A stretch of 64,000 nucleotides of DNA, taken from Thioclava sediminum. GTDB lineage: Bacteria > Pseudomonadota > Alphaproteobacteria > Rhodobacterales > Rhodobacteraceae. This document shows, in pieces, positions 43,747 to 51,931 of the stretch (position 1 is the first letter of the stretch; each line of letters starts with the position of its first letter). The position numbers and the translations under genes were made by a program. The notes below the pieces were generated by a model. That model was not told where the DNA came from. It saw nothing but the letters and a program-made list of their open reading frames with translations, and ran no database searches. The stretch spans positions 1 through 64,000 of the forward strand of contig NZ_MPZV01000004.1 of the NCBI RefSeq assembly GCF_002020355.1, read 5' to 3'.

Positions 43747-43944
43747 ATGAATTGGGATCAGATTAAAGGCAGCTGGAAAGAAATGAAGGGCAAGGCCCGC
43801 GAGAACTGGGGCGAGTTGACCGACGACGAGCTTGAGGAGGCCGCAGGCCATCGCGAGCAGATGGTCGGCCTGATCCAGAAGAAATACGGCAAGACGAAAG
43901 AGGACGCCGAGCGCGAAGTCGACACCTGGTCGAGCTCGGTCTGA
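43747..43944 (+). CDS. CsbD family stress protein
   Basis: 65 aa, CsbD-like: MNWDQIKGSWKEMKGK, then WGELTDDELEEAAGHREQMVG and IQKKYGKTKEDAEREV. A small, charged, cytosolic protein widely induced in the general stress response of bacteria; the mechanism is unknown. A GGAGCG Shine-Dalgarno precedes the ATG. It has its own EcfG-type promoter and a strong terminator. Confidence 0.93.
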   Translation: MNWDQIKGSWKEMKGKARENWGELTDDELEEAAGHREQMVGLIQKKYGKTKEDAEREVDTWSSSV

Positions 43945-43954
43945 TCTTCGGAAT

Positions 43955-43965
43955 TAGACCCTATT
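43955..43965 (+). repeat. Copy of the repeated 11-mer TAGACCCTATT, after csbD
   Basis: It is flanked as GGAAT-TAGACCCT-ATTCC, so it can also be read as a 5-bp inverted repeat. It lies between the csbD stop and its terminator. Confidence 0.8.
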
Positions 43966-43983
43966 CCCGCGTAAAACAGCATA

Positions 43984-44020
43984 AACCGGCGTCGCAGAGA
44001 TTGCGGCGCCGGTTCTCTTT
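43984..44020 (+). terminator. csbD terminator
   Basis: AACCGGCG (43984-43991) pairs with CGCCGGTT (44007-44014), followed by CTCTTTT. Confidence 0.85.
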
Positions 44021-44062
44021 TGCGGGTCGGTCACGCGCAGCGAGCGCCATGAGCCGCCAAGC

Positions 44063-44090
44063 AAAAAGGCCGGGCGCGAAGCCCGGCCTT
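44063..44090 (-). terminator. Terminator of the DUF3618 operon
   Basis: AAGGCCGGGC (44066-44075) pairs with GCCCGGCCTT (44081-44090); on the minus strand a TTTTT run follows, 24 nt after the DUF3618 stop. Confidence 0.88.
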
Positions 44091-44114
44091 CTCTAATCAG
44101 GTCCACCGATCGGA

Positions 44115-45311
44115 TCAGTGGGTGGTTTTCGGCGCCGATGAGGACGTCGGGTTGGTCGAGGACGCGCTCGACGTGGACGAGGAGGAGGAGGACGAATGGT
44201 TCGCCTTCACCTTCTCAGCCGCCTCGTGAGTCTTCGCCTCAGCCTTGGACGCGACCTCTTCGGCCTTGGACTTCGCGGCATCCTTGGCCTCTTGGGCCCC
44301 GGCGCGCACTTCCTCTTCGCCTTTCTGCAGCGACTGGCCGACATCGCGCAGCGCGCGGTTGGCTTCCTGAGCAAGCTGGCGCGAGAGGCGGTCGATCAGC
44401 TGCTCTCCTGCGGCCATCGCCTGATCGCCGAAGTCGCGTGCAGCACTGCGTGCCTCGTCACCTGCCGAGCTCATCACCGAGCGGGCGGTACGCTTCAGTT
44501 CGTCGGTGAACTGGTCGGCAACCTTGCCCGCGCGGCGCTTCTCGTCGCGGTAGAGGCGCTCGGCCTCGTCGAACAGACGGTTCGCCCGCGGGCCGAAGCT
44601 GCGGCGGCTGACATTGACGTCCGGCTTGGGCACCGCGTTGAAGATCGCGGCACCGATGGCGAAGCCGATAGCGGCGGCGATCAGCGGGTGATCCTTGACC
44701 ATCTGCTTGCTCGTCGACCCGGCTTGGGTCGCACCGTCCTGCAGGCGAATCCGGGCGGAATAGGCTCTTTCACGGGCCCGCACCACGCGGTCGCGCGCAT
44801 CTTCGTTGAGGTCGCTCAGACCCGAGGACAGCGAGCCGCGCAGATCGCTCGCGAATTTCTGCATCACCTCGGCGCGTTCCTTTACGAAGTCGCGCGCCTT
44901 GTCGGTCGAGCTGCGCTGTTCGGCCTCGAGATCTTCGAGACGCACCGACGCATCGTGGCGCAGCGTGTCGATCTCGTCGATCCAGCCATCGGCGCCCGCT
45001 TCGCTCGGCATCACGAGCGGATCGGCATCGGCGACAAGATCCTCTTGCTCAACGGTGTCCGAGTTGCGCTGGCGCAGCAGGAACCAAGCGATACCGGCAC
45101 CCGCGAGGGCGAAGGCCACGGGGTTCTTGCGCACGGCCTGTTCGGCACTGCGCGCAGCCGGCGCCGCGTAATCGCGCACGACTTGCGACACTTGATCGGA
45201 GAGATAGTCCGGCGCGATGCGGCCGGTCAGATCGCCGAGCGTCGATGCGAGATCGGCACGGTCCTGGCGCAGACGGTTCTCGATTTCCTCAATGGTTTTC
45301 TTCTCGGTCAT
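44115..45311 (-). CDS. DUF3618 domain stress/envelope protein
   Basis: 398 aa. The N-terminal DUF3618 domain (about 5-55) contains IENRLRQDRADLASTLGDLTG. A hydrophobic segment (about 65-82) and a second (about 210-225, LIAAAIGFAIGAAIF) flank a long charged helical region. The C-terminal third is a long Ala/Glu/Lys coiled coil with a Ser/Thr-rich end (about 375-398). It overlaps the holin-like gene by 4 nt. DUF3618 proteins occur with DUF1469 partners at the envelope; the function is unknown. Confidence 0.82.
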   Translation of the reverse strand: MTEKKTIEEIENRLRQDRADLASTLGDLTGRIAPDYLSDQVSQVVRDYAAPAARSAEQAVRKNPVAFALAGAGIAWFLLRQRNSDTVEQEDLVADADPLVMPSEAGADGWIDEIDTLRHDASVRLEDLEAEQRSSTDKARDFVKERAEVMQKFASDLRGSLSSGLSDLNEDARDRVVRARERAYSARIRLQDGATQAGSTSKQMVKDHPLIAAAIGFAIGAAIFNAVPKPDVNVSRRSFGPRANRLFDEAERLYRDEKRRAGKVADQFTDELKRTARSVMSSAGDEARSAARDFGDQAMAAGEQLIDRLSRQLAQEANRALRDVGQSLQKGEEEVRAGAQEAKDAAKSKAEEVASKAEAKTHEAAEKVKANHSSSSSSSTSSASSTNPTSSSAPKTTH

Positions 45312-45727
45312 TTGAAGCTCTCCTTAAGCGCCTGCGCGTCAGCAGACAGGTTTTCCTTGAGACGGGTGGGTGGGCTCGACACTTTGCGCAGCTTCGACGC
45401 GGCAATGAGCGCCGCGATGATGCCGAGGATCAGAAGCACCACGCCGACGATCAACGTCGCGGGGCCCCTGTCGAGGCCGGCCCATTCCAGCCCGTAGATG
45501 GCGGATTGCGTCAGGGGGAAGATCGCACCGAGCGCGAAAACCAGGGCGACCGCACCGAGAATGACGGCATTGCGCGCAAGACCCGCCCGATGGGCAGCTT
45601 CGGCGCGCACCAATTCCGCCTCGGTCCGTGCGATCTCGCGCGTCTGCTCGATCACCCGGTTCAGCAAATCGGTCACCGTTCCCCGGCCCTCGTGGCCGTC
45701 AGGTTCTTCGGTCTCGTGGTAACTCAT
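45308..45727 (-). CDS. Phage-holin-like DUF1469 membrane protein
   Basis: 139 aa. A soluble helix (about 15-50) is followed by two membrane helices (about 53-75 and 88-110) and a basic C-terminus, as in the DUF1469 (YqjE-like) holin superfamily III group. The match to phage holins is by name only; this is a chromosomal stress gene. It starts after GGGAGAGG and is driven by an EcfG-type promoter at 45778-45802. It is paired with the DUF3618 gene. Confidence 0.82.
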   Translation of the reverse strand: MSYHETEEPDGHEGRGTVTDLLNRVIEQTREIARTEAELVRAEAAHRAGLARNAVILGAVALVFALGAIFPLTQSAIYGLEWAGLDRGPATLIVGVVLLILGIIAALIAASKLRKVSSPPTRLKENLSADAQALKESFK

Positions 45728-45777
45728 CGACCTCTCCCAAACATGTCACGGCCTCTTGCCGCGATTTCTGTGGTTCC

Positions 45778-45802
45778 AACGCGGGTTGGGGAATGCGGTT
45801 CC
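45778..45802 (-). promoter_or_regulatory. EcfG-type promoter for the DUF1469-DUF3618 operon
   Basis: Minus strand: GGAAC (45798-45802), 16-nt spacer, CGTT (45778-45781), upstream of the start at 45727. Confidence 0.75.
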
Positions 45803-45836
45803 TTGAGGCTCTCCGCAGCCGCCCCCCTTGATTTCG

Positions 45837-46031
45837 TCACTTCGAGGCGCGCGGCCCGGCCACCAGCCAGATCAGGAAACCGATCAGCGGCAGGAAGAAG
45901 ACGAGAAGCGCCCAGAGCACTTTCTTGCCGGTGCTGGAATTCGACCCGACGATCGAGACCAGCGCCCAGATATCAAGTGCGAGAAGTAAGATACCCCAAA
46001 AGCCGCCGAGGCCCGTCATATTCATTTCCAT
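45837..46031 (-). CDS. PLDc_N domain small membrane protein
   Basis: 64 aa with two hydrophobic helices (about 10-28 and 37-58), the second with LWALLVFFLPLIGFLIWLV, the mark of the PLD nuclease N-terminal (PLDc_N) family. Such small proteins stand alone in many genomes and lie in the inner membrane. GGAGATGGGG precedes the ATG. An EcfG-type promoter lies 43 nt upstream. Confidence 0.85.
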   Translation of the reverse strand: MEMNMTGLGGFWGILLLALDIWALVSIVGSNSSTGKKVLWALLVFFLPLIGFLIWLVAGPRASK

Positions 46032-46073
46032 GTCCCCATCTCCCTTTTTCGTGAGGTTGTGAATCGCCGCCCA

Positions 46074-46098
46074 AACGCCGGAAAGCGCACGATGTTCC
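46074..46098 (-). promoter_or_regulatory. EcfG-type promoter for the PLDc_N gene
   Basis: Minus strand: GGAAC (46094-46098), 16-nt spacer, CGTT (46074-46077). Confidence 0.78.
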
Positions 46099-46122
46099 GC
46101 GGATTTACTGACTCAGGGTAAT

Positions 46123-46147
46123 GGAACTTTCGGGAAAACGGCACGTT
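46123..46147 (+). promoter_or_regulatory. EcfG-type promoter for DUF1328
   Basis: GGAAC (46123-46127), 16-nt spacer, CGTT (46144-46147), 61 nt before the DUF1328 start. Confidence 0.78.
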
Positions 46148-46208
46148 TGGATGTCATGAAAGCGCAGCACTCAGCGCTAATGTACGCAACATCCGAAGGA
46201 GAATACCC

Positions 46209-46382
46209 ATGCTTGGTTGGGCTCTGACCTTTCTCGTTATCGCGCTGATTGCCGCGGCGCTCGGTTTTGGCGGCATCGCAGGCGCATCTGCCGGGATCGC
46301 ACAGATCCTCTTCGTGGTCTTCCTGATCCTGTTCGTGGTGGCCATGGTCGCCCGGGCGGTAAAAGGCAAACCGCCGGTATAA
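46209..46382 (+). CDS. DUF1328 small membrane protein (YtjA-like)
   Basis: 57 aa, not long enough to be listed by most gene callers. Two helices with Gly/Ala-rich [18 protein letters not shown], the DUF1328 pattern, and a basic end ([10 protein letters not shown]). AAGGAG lies upstream. It is an inner-membrane protein, often stress induced in proteobacteria; the function is unknown. It has its own EcfG-type promoter and terminator. Confidence 0.9.
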   Translation: MLGWALTFLVIALIAAALGFGGIAGASAGIAQILFVVFLILFVVAMVARAVKGKPPV

Positions 46383-46406
46383 GTGCGAAGACGCTAGGAA
46401 TATTTC

Positions 46407-46434
46407 AGGCCGCTCCCGCCGGGGCGGCCTTTTT
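46407..46434 (+). terminator. DUF1328 terminator
   Basis: AGGCCGCTCC (46407-46416) pairs with GGGGCGGCCT (46421-46430), followed by TTTT. Confidence 0.88.
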
Positions 46435-47096
46435 CATGCGTCGGGGGCGGTCTTGGCGCGCGCCTGCGCCAGCATCGCATCCAGATTGTCTGCGACGACC
46501 CGGGAAATCTGCGCAGCCTCCGCCCCGCCGATCTCCGACCATCCCATCTTGCGGCGCACGACCTCCGCGCCGAGCCGGAAATAGAGCACCTGTCCGATCA
46601 TCGCGAAAACCCGCAGCGCGCTCTCCGGATCCTCCTCGGAGGTTCCGCTCGCCCGGGCCCACAGCGCCAGCAGCCGCCCATGCACAATCGAGATCAGGCG
46701 GTCATAAAGAATATCGAGCGTCTCGCCGCCTTCGGTCACTTCGCGCATCACGAAGCCGATCATCGAGGCCGCATCCGGTTGCGTAAGGATGCGCGAGATC
46801 ATCGCCTCCATCAGCGCCTTGATCTCCGCTTCCGCCGCCTCGGGTGAAAGCGCCTCCGGCGGCCCAAGAGGCCGCATCACCTCTTCCATGCGGTGCACGA
46901 ATTCCAGCGTACAGGCGCGGCGCAGCCCTTCCTTGCCTTGGAAATGGTAGGAAATCGCGGCGACATTCGCGCCCGCCGCCTCGGCCAGTTCCCGCGTCGA
47001 GGTGGCCGCGAACCCTTTCGTCCCGAACAGGCGCATCCCGGCTTCGATCAGGGCGCGCGCGGTTCGATCACGGGCGGGCGGCTGTGTCTGGGTCAT
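46434..47096 (-). CDS. TetR-family transcriptional regulator
   Basis: 220 aa from ATG 47096; ATG at 47135 is an alternative. The helix-turn-helix (about 10-60) has RALIEAGMRLFGTKGFAATS and AAGANVAAISYHFQGKEGL. The C-terminal domain resembles the CerR/DUF1956-type TetR proteins (with VMREVTEGGETLDILY). It is a ligand-sensing repressor. Its target is unknown; no efflux operon is adjacent. Confidence 0.88.
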   Translation of the reverse strand: MTQTQPPARDRTARALIEAGMRLFGTKGFAATSTRELAEAAGANVAAISYHFQGKEGLRRACTLEFVHRMEEVMRPLGPPEALSPEAAEAEIKALMEAMISRILTQPDAASMIGFVMREVTEGGETLDILYDRLISIVHGRLLALWARASGTSEEDPESALRVFAMIGQVLYFRLGAEVVRRKMGWSEIGGAEAAQISRVVADNLDAMLAQARAKTAPDA

Positions 47097-47147
47097 CGGC
47101 GCATCACGTCTGGAGGGAAAATCTGTCGCCAACATGCGCGGCGAGGC

Positions 47148-47185
47148 GCAAAAAAAGCAAGCCGCACGGGCGACCCATGCGGCTT
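47148..47185 (-). terminator. Terminator of the MipA/OmpV gene
   Basis: AAGCCGCA/TGCGGCTT stem (47159-47166/47178-47185) with a run of seven T on the minus strand, 34 nt after the MipA/OmpV stop. Confidence 0.88.
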
Positions 47186-47219
47186 GGCTTCATGCATTTC
47201 GTAGGAAGCTTTGGCCCGA

Positions 47220-47999
47220 TCAGAACGGGAAGCTCACCCGGCGGGTCAGCATCAGCGAGACCGAGCTTTGCTCGCGCGAGCCTTGCTGCACGATCGGGCT
47301 GTCCGCCGCATCGCCCTGCAGGCGATCGTAGTTCAGCTTGCCCTCGACCGCCCAGTCATTGCCGAGCTGGTAGGTCGCCGACAGTTCCAGACCGGTCGAG
47401 ACGAGGCCGCCATCGGGCGAATAGGCCGCGAGACCGCTCGCCGTGGATTCCGACGGGCTGATGCCGAAATAGGTGCGGTTGTAGAGGCCCGAGCCATAAA
47501 AGACGCGCGGCCCGATGCTCAGCTTGAAATTGTCGGTCTTGATCGGTTTCCAGTCGGCGCCGATTTCAGCGACGACGGCGTTATGCCCGACCACGCCATA
47601 GCGCATATCGGCAAAAGCGCCCCATTGCGGCGCCTGATAGCCGAGGCCGAGCCCCAGTTCGAGCGACGTGGTGACGTCGTCGAGACCCGCGATCTCAGAA
47701 TAATCGCTGGAATTACGACCGCCGACGAGACGGAAGGAGCCATGCACGTTCGGGCCCAGCTTTTCGTAATTCGGATCGTCCGAGCCGAACCGCATCCCCT
47801 GCAGCGTGAAGCTGTTGAGCTTCACCTTCGCGGTGGGGCTGGTGTCGTAATGATCCGCGCCGAAATAGGACGGGGCATAGCGTGCGCCCGCGCCGATGGT
47901 GAAGGTCACGCCACTTTCTGCCTGCGCGCTCGCGGCGGTGCAGACAGCAGCGACCGCGATTGCGGCGCTTGCGGAAAGTTGGCGGATGACTTTTGCCAT
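47220..47999 (-). CDS. MipA/OmpV family outer-membrane protein
   Basis: 259 aa from ATG 47999 (GGGAG upstream). A signal peptide (about 1-27, ending AQA) precedes a beta-barrel of alternating hydrophobic residues. It opens FTIGAGARYAPSYFGAD, the MipA/OmpV signature, and ends with Phe (RRVSFPF), as outer-membrane barrels do. MipA of E. coli scaffolds MltA with PBP1B. An MltA gene lies 13 kb away in this window. Substrate or partner is not proven. Confidence 0.9.
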   Translation of the reverse strand: MAKVIRQLSASAAIAVAAVCTAASAQAESGVTFTIGAGARYAPSYFGADHYDTSPTAKVKLNSFTLQGMRFGSDDPNYEKLGPNVHGSFRLVGGRNSSDYSEIAGLDDVTTSLELGLGLGYQAPQWGAFADMRYGVVGHNAVVAEIGADWKPIKTDNFKLSIGPRVFYGSGLYNRTYFGISPSESTASGLAAYSPDGGLVSTGLELSATYQLGNDWAVEGKLNYDRLQGDAADSPIVQQGSREQSSVSLMLTRRVSFPF

Positions 48000-48088
48000 G
48001 ATGGCGCTCCCGAAAAAATGTACCGATTTGCGCAAACACTGCCAATTGGCGGCGAAAAACGCAATCGGCTGGCGCAGATTGGTTCAGA

Positions 48089-49723
48089 TTAGCGGCGCTT
48101 ATACCACGGCTGGGCGATTTCCTCGATCCCTGTGGGCTGATCCTGCTCCACTTCACGCCAGACCGTGCCGTCGACCGGGGCCACCGTCGCATCGCGTCCT
48201 TGGGTAAAACTCTGGTCGCGCACGATCATCCGATAGGCCGCGTTGAGCGCATCGGCACGCTCCGGCGAGGGCAGGATCAGCGGACCGATATCCTCGGCCA
48301 AAGCCGCCTCTTTCTCGGGCGGCAGCTTTCCCGCCTCCAGCCAATCCTCGATGAGCTCGGCATTGGCGCGGAACTCGTCCCCTGCCCCGTTGGTCTTCAG
48401 GTAATGGGCGTAATCGCCGCTGCCATCGGCGCGCACTCGGTCGGGCGTGCCAGCCAGCCCCTTCTGCGTCCAGTGATACCAGCCGCCGCGATAGGCCTCT
48501 TTGCCCAGCTTGCGCGCGAAGGCAAAGGTGGAATCGTCGTTCACGCCCAGCGTACCGTGGCAGCCGACGCAGAACACGGTCTCCTCGAAGCTCTGCGGGC
48601 GCAGATCGCCCGTCGCATCCTCGATGAAACCCTGCAGCCGCCAGCCGAACGTGTTGGGCACGCCGGTCTCGGAACTGCCGAAGAACTGCTTGGTGCGGTC
48701 AGGAAAGGCGCTGTCTTCCTTCAACTCGGCCAGCGCGGTCTCTTCCAGATCGGCATAGCTCTCCCAATCCGTCTTGACCATGTAGCGCAGCTCTTTCAGC
48801 CGCGCGGCCAGTTCGATGCCCTCGGGCGTTGGGTCGATATAGCGCACGGAATGGACGAATTCCGTGCCCTTGGGATACAGCCCGGCGGCAAGCTGAGCAC
48901 CTTCGACACCCGCGCGCCCCGCCCAATGCATCGTGATCCCGTCGAGCGGCGCGAAGGCGAATTTCACCACCTCCGCCTGCCCCATCACCCCGTCGCGGTC
49001 CAGATCGACGCCCATCGCGGCCTCATCGGTGGGCTCGATCGCGACATCGGCACGGGTGATCAGCGCCTGCACGATCGCGAGGTTGGTCTTGTAGGTCGCA
49101 ATGTCCTCGACCCCCTCGGCATTCTGACGGAACGCCTCCGGCAGACGGATCATCACATCATCGGTCGAGCCATTGGTCGGCCAGAACGTGCCCGGCAGCG
49201 GCTGATAGGCGAAGGCGCGCCAGCCGGTCAGGCTGCCATCGGTCCTGCGGTCGAACCCCTCGTCGTCGAAGGCGAATTGCACGTCGGGAATATAGCCGTC
49301 CCATTGCCCATTGCCGTTCACGTCCCAGGCCGCAGGCGGATCGGCGAGCCTCGTAGCCAAGGCGATCCCCCCCTCGGCGTCGTGGTAATTGTCCTGCCGC
49401 ACATAGGCGCGGATCTCGGCACTGTCGGTCGCAGCCACCGCGGCGCGGCGATCCACGAAGAGGTTGCGCCACGGGTTCTCGAGCGCCGGGCCCGGAAACG
49501 CATATTCGGTCTGCAGATCGGCATCGCGCACGTAATTGGGGTGGCGCGGATAGGAGTGACAGGTCTGGCAGGGGTTATGCACCTCGCCCGCCGTGTCTTC
49601 CGTCTTGGTATAGCATTGCGGAGGAATATAGGCCGTCGGATTGTCCAGCACCGTGGTCTTCAGATCGACCGCCCCCGCCATCGTGGTCATGCTCAGCAGC
49701 GCCAGTATCGAAATCCGCAGCAT
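48089..49723 (-). CDS. Secreted di-heme c-type protein of unknown function
   Basis: 544 aa. A signal peptide (about 1-18, ending AGA) and two CxxCH heme-binding motifs: CQTCH near residue 55 and CVGCH near 390. The spacing is unlike ordinary diheme peroxidases. The body includes an Asp-rich repeat-like block (WDVNGNGQWDGYIPDV) and many Trp/Tyr. Periplasmic redox protein by prediction. It lies 80 nt downstream of phoX on the same strand and may be co-transcribed. I do not recognise a named family. Confidence 0.65.
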   Translation of the reverse strand: MLRISILALLSMTTMAGAVDLKTTVLDNPTAYIPPQCYTKTEDTAGEVHNPCQTCHSYPRHPNYVRDADLQTEYAFPGPALENPWRNLFVDRRAAVAATDSAEIRAYVRQDNYHDAEGGIALATRLADPPAAWDVNGNGQWDGYIPDVQFAFDDEGFDRRTDGSLTGWRAFAYQPLPGTFWPTNGSTDDVMIRLPEAFRQNAEGVEDIATYKTNLAIVQALITRADVAIEPTDEAAMGVDLDRDGVMGQAEVVKFAFAPLDGITMHWAGRAGVEGAQLAAGLYPKGTEFVHSVRYIDPTPEGIELAARLKELRYMVKTDWESYADLEETALAELKEDSAFPDRTKQFFGSSETGVPNTFGWRLQGFIEDATGDLRPQSFEETVFCVGCHGTLGVNDDSTFAFARKLGKEAYRGGWYHWTQKGLAGTPDRVRADGSGDYAHYLKTNGAGDEFRANAELIEDWLEAGKLPPEKEAALAEDIGPLILPSPERADALNAAYRMIVRDQSFTQGRDATVAPVDGTVWREVEQDQPTGIEEIAQPWYKRR

Positions 49724-49803
49724 CCGTCAGTCCTCAGTCTTGAAAGAAAAGGCGAGGCCCGGGTCTCCGCCGGGCCTCGCCAGAAATGTCTCGCGAGCGC
49801 CCG

Positions 49804-51612
49804 TTACTGGGTCTTCGCGGTGGCATCCATCTGCGGGAACGGACCGACGTAACCCACATAGGCACGCGCCTGCGCCGGGTCGGTCAGCTTGTCTTCGTCG
49901 CTCTCGCCATAGGGGTGCTGGATGACCGCCATCAGGTAGCCGTGGCCGTTGACGTTCGGGTACCAGTAGGTCGAGGTGGTTTCCGAACCGTAGGGCGTCG
50001 ACACGATGCGGGTCAGCTCCTTGGTGTCGGTGTTCATCGCCCAGATCGCGTCGTTCTGGTGGCCCGAACCGGTGTCTTCACCGATGATCAGCGTGTTGTA
50101 GCCCGGGATGTAGGTGATGTTGTCCGGGTTCGCGATGCCGTTGATATCGCAGCTGTTCAGCTCTGCCGTGTCGCCGCACATGTCATGCGCCGGATCGCAG
50201 CTTGCGTCCTGTGCTTTGACCTTGTGCTCTTCGGTGAGCGGCTTGCCCGAGATCAGGCCCATCATCTTCGTCGCGGTGAACTTGTCGTCCAGCGAGAGCG
50301 AGTAGACCGTGCCGCACTTGTTCTTGGGCAGCTTGATCGCGTTCATCCCGCCCAGATCCTGCTTGGCACCGTCTTCCATGCCCTTCTCGACCGCCGACAT
50401 CGACAGATACATCTGATGCTTGTCGGCGTCGTAGGTGATGCCTTCCATCTTGCGGAACTCGGTCGTGGCGCCCTTCATCGAGGCATAGCGACGGGTTTCC
50501 AGACGCGAGGCGATCGCATCCATGCCGTCCTTGACCTTCAGACACTCGGGATTGCCTTCGGCATTCGAAGCCGAGAAGCCGTCGGCGCAGGAACCGTCCT
50601 CGCCCATCTCGGCGGTCTCGAAGAGATCCGAGAACTGGGTGCCGGCTTCGATCGCCTTCTGGATCGTCGCGTCGTCGGCATGGCCCAGATCGACCCATTC
50701 CAGATCGGCCGCGCCGCCATTTTCTGCCGAGGTCTGGTTCCACTTGGCCGCGTAAAGCGTCCCGGCGCTCAGGTCGCCTGCATTGTCGGCTTCAAAGCGG
50801 AACAGGCCCACATTGGTGCCGTCATCCGAGATATAGGCGGTTTTCTGGTCGGGCATGACATAGGCCAACTCGACTGCCACGCGGCCCATCGCGAAATGCT
50901 TGTCAGCCTTGGCCGAGCCGTCTTCCGAGACGGTGATCTCGGTCGGGTAGCCATAGCGATAGGGCTTGTAGGCGTCGCGGAACTGCTCGAGGGTCATGCC
51001 CTCGGGGTTCACGCCCGCATAGCGCACCATCGGGAAATCGTAATCGTCGATCTCGTCGAGCGAGGTCGCCGCTTCGATCACGCGCGCATCGGCCGGGTAT
51101 TCTTCCGAGCCCAGATGGGTCTCCCACGGCGTCACCGACCCCGCGCAGGGCACCCAGAGACCGTGATATTCGGAGAAGTCGATCGGCTTGGTGGAAACCA
51201 GCTTCAGGTTGCCGTCCGCATCCTGCGCGACTTCGCTGAGATACATCGCACCGGGGCGCGACTCGAAATGCGTCACCGAATAAAGCTTGTCGCCCTGACG
51301 GAGGAGCGAGGTGAAATCGGCGGAGTCCGAGATATGCTCGGAGCCGTCGGCCGACTTGACCGGGTTGCCGTCCTTGTCGGTCAGTAGGGCGAAGGTGTTG
51401 TCACCGATCTTGTCGCCCGAGCGCGCCATCACGTGATAGCCGATCTTGTAATCCTTGCCGTCGACGGTGACCGTGTCGGAGGCGATGGCCTGACGTTTGG
51501 CGGCGTCATCCTTGGCGAAAGGAACGGGCGAGAAAGAGATATCACCGGCATGTGCCGCAAGCGGCAGCACAGCGATAGCGGTGGCTTGGAGGAGGGTCGT
51601 ACGAAGCGACAT
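49804..51612 (-). CDS. PhoX family (DUF839) phosphatase-like protein
   Basis: 602 aa. A signal peptide (about 1-22, ending AHA) precedes a beta-propeller domain with PCAGSVTPWETHLGSEEYP, the active-site/metal region, and NPDNITYIPGYNTLIIGEDT near the end. PhoX is a Ca/Fe-dependent alkaline phosphatase that releases phosphate in the periplasm; DUF839 proteins as a group are broader, so activity is inferred. Length is close to family norm. A single TTGTCAC half-site lies upstream on the same strand, but no full Pho box is seen. Confidence 0.85.
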   Translation of the reverse strand: MSLRTTLLQATAIAVLPLAAHAGDISFSPVPFAKDDAAKRQAIASDTVTVDGKDYKIGYHVMARSGDKIGDNTFALLTDKDGNPVKSADGSEHISDSADFTSLLRQGDKLYSVTHFESRPGAMYLSEVAQDADGNLKLVSTKPIDFSEYHGLWVPCAGSVTPWETHLGSEEYPADARVIEAATSLDEIDDYDFPMVRYAGVNPEGMTLEQFRDAYKPYRYGYPTEITVSEDGSAKADKHFAMGRVAVELAYVMPDQKTAYISDDGTNVGLFRFEADNAGDLSAGTLYAAKWNQTSAENGGAADLEWVDLGHADDATIQKAIEAGTQFSDLFETAEMGEDGSCADGFSASNAEGNPECLKVKDGMDAIASRLETRRYASMKGATTEFRKMEGITYDADKHQMYLSMSAVEKGMEDGAKQDLGGMNAIKLPKNKCGTVYSLSLDDKFTATKMMGLISGKPLTEEHKVKAQDASCDPAHDMCGDTAELNSCDINGIANPDNITYIPGYNTLIIGEDTGSGHQNDAIWAMNTDTKELTRIVSTPYGSETTSTYWYPNVNGHGYLMAVIQHPYGESDEDKLTDPAQARAYVGYVGPFPQMDATAKTQ

Positions 51613-51931
51613 GGCTGATCCCTTGGCTAGTTGCGTTCACGACGCTCCTAACGGCGAAGTGATTCCCTTTTGTGACAATCTGGCGCTTTCGTGATCTTGG
51701 CCCCGACCACGGGCGGAGGGCGCGCGTGGCTCGGCCCGTACTGACCTGCGCCTTGGCCAAAAATAGACCCTATTCCAGCATTTTTTCGTGTTTCCGGCCC
51801 TGTCTGGCACAGGCACGGTTCGGCTCGCGCGACGCCAAGCGCCTGAGACGCAACAGCTTTCAGCAAAGCGCGGGCGCCGCGTTGCGATCACGCGGGGCTT
51901 GAGCAATGGTGAATGAAACGAGGAGTAGCGC
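51613..51931. other. Intergenic region between phoX and yihY
   Basis: 319 nt. It must hold the promoters of phoX (minus) and of the YihY gene (plus). One copy of the repeated 11-mer TAGACCCTATT is at 51764-51774. No gene was recognised. Confidence 0.5.
51764..51774 (+). repeat. Copy of the repeated 11-mer TAGACCCTATT, intergenic
   Basis: Found in the phoX-yihY gap, with A-rich flank on the left and CC on the right as in the csbD copy. Confidence 0.8.

Noticed and set aside
45308-45727. Prophage remnant suggested by the holin-like gene
   Set aside because: DUF1469 proteins are chromosomal partners of DUF3618 genes; no other phage gene is near and the promoter is of the stress type.
51613-51700. 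Possible Pho box upstream of phoX
   Set aside because: Only one TTGTCAC half-site is visible on the right strand; the second half at the 11-bp position does not match.
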